From assembly GCA_051883095.1 (NCBI GenBank), contig JBJETB010000030.1, forward strand, positions 1 through 12,011: a DNA stretch of 12,011 bases, read 5' to 3'. Below, in pieces: positions 7,514 to 12,011 of this stretch (within the stretch, counting starts at the first letter, position 1; every line of letters begins with the position of its first letter). A program made the position numbers and the translations under genes. The notes below the pieces were generated by a model that did no database searches, was not told the origin of the DNA, and was given only the letters and a program-made list of their open reading frames with translations. The stretch is from SUG1106 sp051883095. GTDB taxonomy: Bacteria > Bacillota > Clostridia > Peptostreptococcales > Anaerovoracaceae.

Positions 7514-8515
7514 TTAAATCTCACCTGCCTTCAGTTTATCGTAAAGGTGGCATCTGATGGAGTGGCTTCCCTCAGTAAACACACCGGGAACTTCAGTCCT
7601 GCACTGCTCTGTGCAATGTTCGCATCTCGGGTTGAACTTACATCCTGTAGGAAGATTCATCGGGTCAGGCATTAGTCCTGCTACAGGTTTAAGTCTCTTG
7701 GAATCTCCCTGCAAGCTAGGAAGCGAGCCGAAAAGTCCCTTAGTATACGGATGATGCGGCTTGCTGAAGTCGAAAATATCGTATACTGAACCCATCTCTA
7801 TAATTTCTCCGGCATACATGATCGCCACGTTATCACACATCTGACATACGATTCCCAGGTCGTGAGTTATGAGAATCATGGAAGTATTGAGTTCTTCCTT
7901 AAGTTTGCTCATCATATCCAGAACCTGATTCTGTACGGTTACGTCGAGGGCCGTAGTAGGTTCATCAGCAAGGAGCAGCATAGGATCACAAACCAGTGCC
8001 ATAGCGATTACAACACGCTGTTTCATACCTCCGGAGAACTGGTGAGGATATTCATATTTTCTTGAAGCTGGGATGCCTACAAGCTGAAGCACATTATCAA
8101 CACGTTCCTCAACTTCGTCGTGGGAAAGATCAGGGTGATGGGTCTCGATGGACTCAGCAATCTGATCTCCGACGGTAAGCACCGGGTTAAGTGAGGTCAT
8201 CGGATCCTGGAAAATCATACTGATATGGCTTCCTCTGACATCTCTCATCTCATCTTCAGAATACTGAACCAGATCCTTTCCTTCGAATTCAATCTTACCT
8301 TTACTTATATTTCCTACTTTCGGAGGTAATAGCTTAAGGATGGAAAGGGCTGTCGTCGTCTTTCCTGCACCGGTTTCTCCTACCAGACCGAAGGTTTCTC
8401 CTCTTTTGATCTGGAAAGAAATGCCGTTTACTGCATAAGCTGTACCTTCACTGGTATCATACTGCACGTACAGGTCTCCCACATTAAGAAGGATGTCGTT
8501 ATTGTTTTTATCCAT
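7514..8515 (-). CDS. dppD: Peptide-type ABC transporter ATPase, first subunit (DppD/OppD family)
   Basis: This 333-residue cytosolic ATPase subunit has Walker A GETGAGKTT (46-54), Q-loop IFQDP (Gln103), a canonical signature FSGGMKQR (160-167), Walker B LLADEP (181-186, Glu185) and the His switch THD (His218). The C-terminal oligo_HPY region has HPYTKGLFGSLP (255-266) and a cysteine cluster at 292, 298, 301 and 305 plus 322. The two ATPases differ in signature, so the heterodimer probably has unequal ATP sites (inference). The start has a strong AGGAGGAG upstream within the 13-base gap after the permease gene. Family assignment is secure. Whether the load is a dipeptide, oligopeptide, nickel or another small amide is not shown by the sequence. 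Confidence 0.94.
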   Translation of the reverse strand: MDKNNNDILLNVGDLYVQYDTSEGTAYAVNGISFQIKRGETFGLVGETGAGKTTTALSILKLLPPKVGNISKGKIEFEGKDLVQYSEDEMRDVRGSHISMIFQDPMTSLNPVLTVGDQIAESIETHHPDLSHDEVEERVDNVLQLVGIPASRKYEYPHQFSGGMKQRVVIAMALVCDPMLLLADEPTTALDVTVQNQVLDMMSKLKEELNTSMILITHDLGIVCQMCDNVAIMYAGEIIEMGSVYDIFDFSKPHHPYTKGLFGSLPSLQGDSKRLKPVAGLMPDPMNLPTGCKFNPRCEHCTEQCRTEVPGVFTEGSHSIRCHLYDKLKAGEI

Positions 8516-8528
8516 TTTTTCTCTCCTC

Positions 8529-9428
8529 CTAGTCCTTTAAGGTCGGGTCAATTGCATCACGAAGAGCATCGCCTAACAGGTTAAGTGCCAATACAGTTAA
8601 TACAATTGCAATACCAGGGAAAATTACCTGATGCGGGAAGTATCGAATCTGTGCCTGTCCTTCACTGAGCATTGCACCCCATTCAGGAGCAGGAGGCATA
8701 ACGCCGAGTCCTAAGTAGCTCAGTCCGGAAGCAGCAATTATTACATAACCAACACCCAGAGTTGCCTGTACTATCAGAGCTGCCAGGGTATTAGGGAAAA
8801 TGTGCTGTGCCATGATATGAGGGCTGCTGCCGCCTACAGCTACAGAAGCCTCAACGAATTCATTGTCCTTAATGGAAAGAACCGATGAACGTATGATTCT
8901 CGCATATCCCGGAGTATCTCCCAGTGCAATTGCGATAATCAGGTTGGCGAAATTCGGACCTAATGCTGATACTACAGCGATAGCCATCAGTGTGGAAGGA
9001 ATAGCGATAAATACGTCTGTTATACGCATGATTATGTTATCTACCTTGCCACCGAAATATCCTGCAATACATCCGAGCAGGCTTCCTGCAGTCAGACTCA
9101 TCAGAGTCGATGAAAAGCCGATTAATAACGAATATCTTGCACCATAAACAATACGGTTGAATATATCACGTCCGAATGTATCGGTTCCGAATGGATGCTC
9201 TAACGAAGGAGTCTGAAGCTTTATTGCTACATTCTGATTGATAACTTCCGTCTCATAGTCCAGGAAAACAACTCCGTACAGACACATGAGCACGATTATT
9301 CCCAGAAGTATCAGTCCTATTATTGCCTTTTTATTTCTTATAAAACGATAGCCAACATCCTGCCAGAAGCTGCGGCTTTTCTGTGCCTCCATGGCTAATT
9401 CAAGGTTTCTAGCTTTGCGGTTGAACAT
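8529..9428 (-). CDS. dppC: Peptide-type ABC transporter permease (DppC/OppC family)
   Basis: The product has 299 residues from the start chosen here. A cytoplasmic N-terminus carries FWQDVGYRFIRNKKAIIGLI, leading into the first membrane helix (about 34-54). After the periplasmic HPFGTDTFGRDIFNRIVYGAR motif (78-98) there are about five more hydrophobic segments. The ATPase-contact EAA loop is EASVAVGGSSPHIMAQHI (193-210) followed by FPNTL. The last helix runs from about 268 to 288 and the product ends DPTLKD. The ATG at 9428 is preceded by AAGGAG (9436-9441) with 7-base spacing. A longer reading from 9476 adds 16 residues but has no ribosome binding site and would overlap the upstream gene by 68 rather than 20 bases. 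The short overlap suggests coupled translation with the other permease. Confidence 0.92.
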   Translation of the reverse strand: MFNRKARNLELAMEAQKSRSFWQDVGYRFIRNKKAIIGLILLGIIVLMCLYGVVFLDYETEVINQNVAIKLQTPSLEHPFGTDTFGRDIFNRIVYGARYSLLIGFSSTLMSLTAGSLLGCIAGYFGGKVDNIIMRITDVFIAIPSTLMAIAVVSALGPNFANLIIAIALGDTPGYARIIRSSVLSIKDNEFVEASVAVGGSSPHIMAQHIFPNTLAALIVQATLGVGYVIIAASGLSYLGLGVMPPAPEWGAMLSEGQAQIRYFPHQVIFPGIAIVLTVLALNLLGDALRDAIDPTLKD

Positions 9429-10395
9429 TTGCGGTCTCCTTTCTCTTAGCCTTTCTAGTTCTATTTTTAAATCCATATTGTGCTTTGATTCTAGGGTCTA
9501 TGAATGCGTAGGAAATGTCTACGATCAGTGTGATAACACTGAATAAAAGTGACATAAACAGTACGCAGCCCATTACCATAGGCACATCCTTGGAACGAAC
9601 GGACATCAGTGTGAGTGTTCCTACACCTGACATACCGAATACGGTTTCTGTAACAACGGAACCGCCCAGAGCCCATCCGAAGTTTACGCCCAGAGTGGTT
9701 ACTACAGGCAGAAGGGCATTTCTGATAGCGTGCTTCCATACAATCTTGTTTTCCTTCACGCCCTTGGCTCTTGCTGTTCTCATATAGTCCTTACGTAAGG
9801 TTTCAAGCATACTGGAACGAGTCATTCTCATGGTCTGAGCTATAGAAACCAATGCGATGGTACAGGACGGAAGAATAAAGCATGAGAAGGAATCCGAACC
9901 TGTAGCCGGCAGTATATCCAAGCCTACTGCAAAAACCAGCATCAGCAGCATGCCAAGCCAGAAGGAAGGCATTGCGGTAAATACAAGGGCCAGAATAGTC
10001 AATGCATTATCCGCAAGGGAATTTTTCTTTAGGGCTATGTACACCCCTAGCGGTATACTCACTATCGCTGTAAGACAAATATACATAACCGAAAGAAGGA
10101 GAGTAGTCGGGAATCTCTGTGCGATTTCACTTACTACAGTTCCTCCTGTTCTATATGAATTACCCATATCTCCGTGGAGCAGGTCCGCCATATAGTTAAC
10201 ATATTTCACGGGAAGCGGGTCATAATATCCTAATTCTTCGTTTAACTGGTCAATTGCTTCCTGTGAAGCTCGCTCGCCGAGAATCAGTCTGGCCGGGTTA
10301 CCCGGTGTAAGCGAGATAATCGTAAAGATGATGATGGAGATACCTATAAGTACCGGAATCATCATCGCCAGTCTCTTTAAAATATACTTATACAT
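9409..10395 (-). CDS. dppB: Peptide-type ABC transporter permease (DppB/OppB family)
   Basis: The 328-residue product is an inner-membrane permease subunit. It opens with MYKYILKRLAMMIPVLIGIS, the usual DppB start, running into helix 1 (about 10-30). The periplasmic LTPGNPARLILG and a segment with LGYYDPLPVKY and GDMGNSY (about 29-80) follow, then about five further helices. The EAA loop is at 204-230 (TARAKGVKENKIVWKHAIRN). VVTETVFGMSGVGTL (248-261) and DPRIK near the end are family marks. I place the start at 10395, where GGAG (10403-10406) sits 7 bases upstream. The in-frame ATG at 10431 would add 12 untypical residues encoded by the stem-loop that precedes the gene. The gene ends 20 bases inside the next permease gene. 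Confidence 0.92.
   Translation of the reverse strand: MYKYILKRLAMMIPVLIGISIIIFTIISLTPGNPARLILGERASQEAIDQLNEELGYYDPLPVKYVNYMADLLHGDMGNSYRTGGTVVSEIAQRFPTTLLLSVMYICLTAIVSIPLGVYIALKKNSLADNALTILALVFTAMPSFWLGMLLMLVFAVGLDILPATGSDSFSCFILPSCTIALVSIAQTMRMTRSSMLETLRKDYMRTARAKGVKENKIVWKHAIRNALLPVVTTLGVNFGWALGGSVVTETVFGMSGVGTLTLMSVRSKDVPMVMGCVLFMSLLFSVITLIVDISYAFIDPRIKAQYGFKNRTRKAKRKETANVQPQS
9435..9442 (-). promoter_or_regulatory. Ribosome binding site that fixes the DppC-type permease start
   Basis: AAAGGAGA on the minus strand lies 7 bases before ATG 9428, inside the last codons of the upstream permease gene. The alternative in-frame ATG at 9476 has no comparable site, so this decides the start. Confidence 0.85.
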
Positions 10396-10415
10396 ATTTT
10401 TACTCCATAAACAGG

Positions 10416-10450
10416 AAAGGCCGGACCGCATCCTCCGGGTCCGGCGCTTT
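10416..10450 (-). terminator. GC-rich intercistronic hairpin after the binding-protein gene (attenuator or mRNA-stabilising)
   Basis: GCCGGACC (10420-10427) pairs with GGTCCGGC (10438-10445) around a 10-base loop. AAAG (10416-10419) can also pair with CTTT (10447-10450) past one bulged G. On the transcribed minus strand the stem is followed by CTTTCCTGTTT, only a weak U run. It lies in the single large gap of the operon, between the lipoprotein stop (10494) and the permease start (10395). A leaky terminator or 3'-protecting stem here would give more binding protein than permease, a common arrangement in ABC operons (inference). Confidence 0.75.
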
Positions 10451-10493
10451 CTCTAATTTTATTAATTGCTTTTCTTAGAGTTTTCGCTGAATA

Positions 10494-11999
10494 TTATTTC
10501 CATGCATAATCATATACATAGTAGAATCCGCATGGTGGAATTTCGATTCCTGTAAGATCGGAGTTAAATGCTACTGCGTCAACTCTCCAGTACAGAGGAA
10601 CGTAAGGTGCCTGTGTCATAACCTTTTCTTCCAGTTCAGCGTAAATCTTTGCTCTTTCTGCATCGTCAGTTGCGATACGGCCTGCTTCCAGTAATCCGTC
10701 GATTTCAGCATTTCCGAAACCGGTGTAATTGCCTGCTGCATCGTCTTTCTTATACAGTGCGTAATATCCTACGTCAGGGTCCATTACTACATATGACCAT
10801 CCCATGATCATTATTTCATAATCCCCGTTTTCAAGAGCATCCCAGAAAGCGCCTGTTTCAAGAATGCCGATTTCAAGGTTGATGCCGATCTTTGCAAGGT
10901 CAGCCTTAACCATCTGCGCATGTGCACTTCTGGATTCAGGAATTGTGATAGTAAGGTCAAGTCCGTCAGGATATCCTGCTTCAGCCAGTAACTGCTTAGC
11001 ACCTTCGATGTCGTAAGGCAGAGGATTGAAGTCAGCGTCATATCCAGGAAGACCTTCTGCGATGAATGTGTTTGTTGCAACACCGTAACCGTCAAGAGCA
11101 CCTACGATGAGGTCTTCTTTATTGATAGCTTTTGCGATAGCCTGACGTACTCTTACGTCGCTGAGTTTGTCAACCTTAGTGTTCATTCCGACAAAGAAGA
11201 ATGCACTGGAAGGTTTCTGTAATAATGTGATGCCGTCTTTTTCTTCAAGTGCTGCAATGTCAGCTGAACCAACGTTAAGTGATACGTCAATGTCTCCTGT
11301 TTCAAGAGCAATTGCTGCAGTTGTGGAATTTCCGATTACTTTGTAAGTTAAATTCTTGATTGCAGGTGCTCCGCCGTAGTAATCTTCGTAAGCTTCGAAG
11401 GTGATCTTGTCTCCCTGAGCCCATGAAACGAATTTATATGGACCGGAACCGATAGGTTCCTTTGACTGCGCTTCTCCGCCGTCAGCATAGAAGTCTTCCT
11501 TTACAACCTGTGAATAAGTAGTGCAGAGTGCGAGGAACGGTGCGTATGCGTACTGGAGAACAACCTTAACAGTCTGTTCATCGACAATCTCAACATGATC
11601 AATGAAGTTCATATAAGGTCCTGTATAAGGTGATTTTACTGCTTCTTCCAATGAGTATTTAACATCATCTACGGTGATTGGATCTCCGTTGTGGAAGGTT
11701 GCATCTGTACGGATTGTGAACAGGTATTCAAGTCCGTCTTCTGAGATTTCCCATTCAGTTGCAAGAGCAGGTACTATCTGTGAATCAGGGGTCATACGAA
11801 CCAGCGGTTCATATACGTTTGACAGGATTGACATTGTCAATGTGTCGTTGATACGAAGCGGATCCAGTGCAGTTGCATCTGAAGCAATACCGATAGTGAT
11901 AGAATCTTTTGCCTGATCGGAATCCTTTCCGCCGCCGCAAGCGGTAGTGAAAAGCAGTGCCAAAACAAGCAGTAATACTAATACTTTTTTCGCTTTCAT
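10494..11999 (-). CDS. Family 5 extracellular solute-binding lipoprotein of a peptide-type ABC transporter (DppA/OppA-like)
   Basis: This 501-residue protein captures the substrate outside the membrane and delivers it to the permease encoded next. It starts with a lipoprotein signal: a basic MKAKK, a hydrophobic stretch VLVLLLVLALLF and a cleavage site TTA-Cys21, followed by the flexible GGGKDSDQ linker. The -3 residue of the lipobox is Thr rather than Leu. The mature part shows family-5 marks: NVYEPLVRMTPD (about 61-72), LATEWEISEDGL (79-90), FTIRTDATFHNGDPITVDDV (94-113) and DVRVRQAIAKAINKEDLI in the second half. The C-terminus is complete (DYAWK). AGGAAAG at the very edge of the window (12005-12011) is its ribosome binding site; the promoter is outside. 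Ligand specificity cannot be read from sequence. It is the first gene of the visible operon. Confidence 0.93.
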   Translation of the reverse strand: MKAKKVLVLLLVLALLFTTACGGGKDSDQAKDSITIGIASDATALDPLRINDTLTMSILSNVYEPLVRMTPDSQIVPALATEWEISEDGLEYLFTIRTDATFHNGDPITVDDVKYSLEEAVKSPYTGPYMNFIDHVEIVDEQTVKVVLQYAYAPFLALCTTYSQVVKEDFYADGGEAQSKEPIGSGPYKFVSWAQGDKITFEAYEDYYGGAPAIKNLTYKVIGNSTTAAIALETGDIDVSLNVGSADIAALEEKDGITLLQKPSSAFFFVGMNTKVDKLSDVRVRQAIAKAINKEDLIVGALDGYGVATNTFIAEGLPGYDADFNPLPYDIEGAKQLLAEAGYPDGLDLTITIPESRSAHAQMVKADLAKIGINLEIGILETGAFWDALENGDYEIMIMGWSYVVMDPDVGYYALYKKDDAAGNYTGFGNAEIDGLLEAGRIATDDAERAKIYAELEEKVMTQAPYVPLYWRVDAVAFNSDLTGIEIPPCGFYYVYDYAWK

Positions 12000-12011
12000 A
12001 ATTTCTTTCCT

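Noticed and set aside
1..12011. CRISPR array, insertion sequence, tRNA, rRNA or phage genes
   Set aside because: No regularly spaced repeats, transposase or integrase motifs, or RNA gene cores were found on reading either strand.

Overview
The window looks like the chromosome of a mid-GC, amino-acid-fermenting anaerobe of the class Clostridia. The grounds are a glycine-reductase-type selenoprotein, a DUF4317 protein (a family common in Clostridia), strong AGGAGG-type ribosome binding sites, and a gut/Stickland-like set of peptide uptake and hydrolysis genes. The genus cannot be fixed from the sequence.

Layout. Positions 1-224 are non-coding and hold a long imperfect hairpin (58-116) and an extended -10 promoter. 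This promoter drives a lone plus-strand gene for a DUF4317 protein (225-1364). A 13-bp perfect, U-flanked hairpin (1373-1415) then acts as a terminator for both strands. Everything from there to the right edge lies on the minus strand and reads as one tightly packed operon of nine genes, transcribed from right to left: a family-5 solute-binding lipoprotein (SBP), two peptide-type permeases, two ATPases, an imidazolonepropionase-like amidohydrolase, an M20 amidohydrolase (AbgA-like), and the two genes of a glycine/sarcosine/betaine-reductase type component B. The first of these two encodes the self-cleaving pyruvoyl proprotein (GrdE/G/I type) and the second the selenoprotein (GrdB/F/H type). 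Gaps between genes are 2-15 bases or short overlaps, except for a 98-base gap after the binding-protein gene that carries a GC-rich hairpin. The operon promoter must lie beyond the right edge.

The selenoprotein gene is interrupted by an in-frame UGA (1708-1710). It sits exactly where the family has selenocysteine, in a Sec-x2-Cys-x2-Cys motif, and is followed by a small hairpin with a GGU loop that fits a bacterial SECIS. The true product is about 434 residues (1447-2751). Ordinary gene callers would split it into a 347-residue and a 77-residue piece.

Working hypothesis (inference). The operon imports a small peptide-like or N-acyl/cyclic amide compound, opens or deacylates it with the two hydrolases, and passes an amine to the component B pair. 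Component B would cleave the C-N bond reductively and load a carboxymethyl group onto selenoprotein A (GrdA), which yields acetyl phosphate through GrdC/GrdD. grdA, grdC, grdD, thioredoxin genes and the sel genes are not in the window, so this would be a substrate-specific module that plugs into a core encoded elsewhere. The substrate is unknown and is the main open question.
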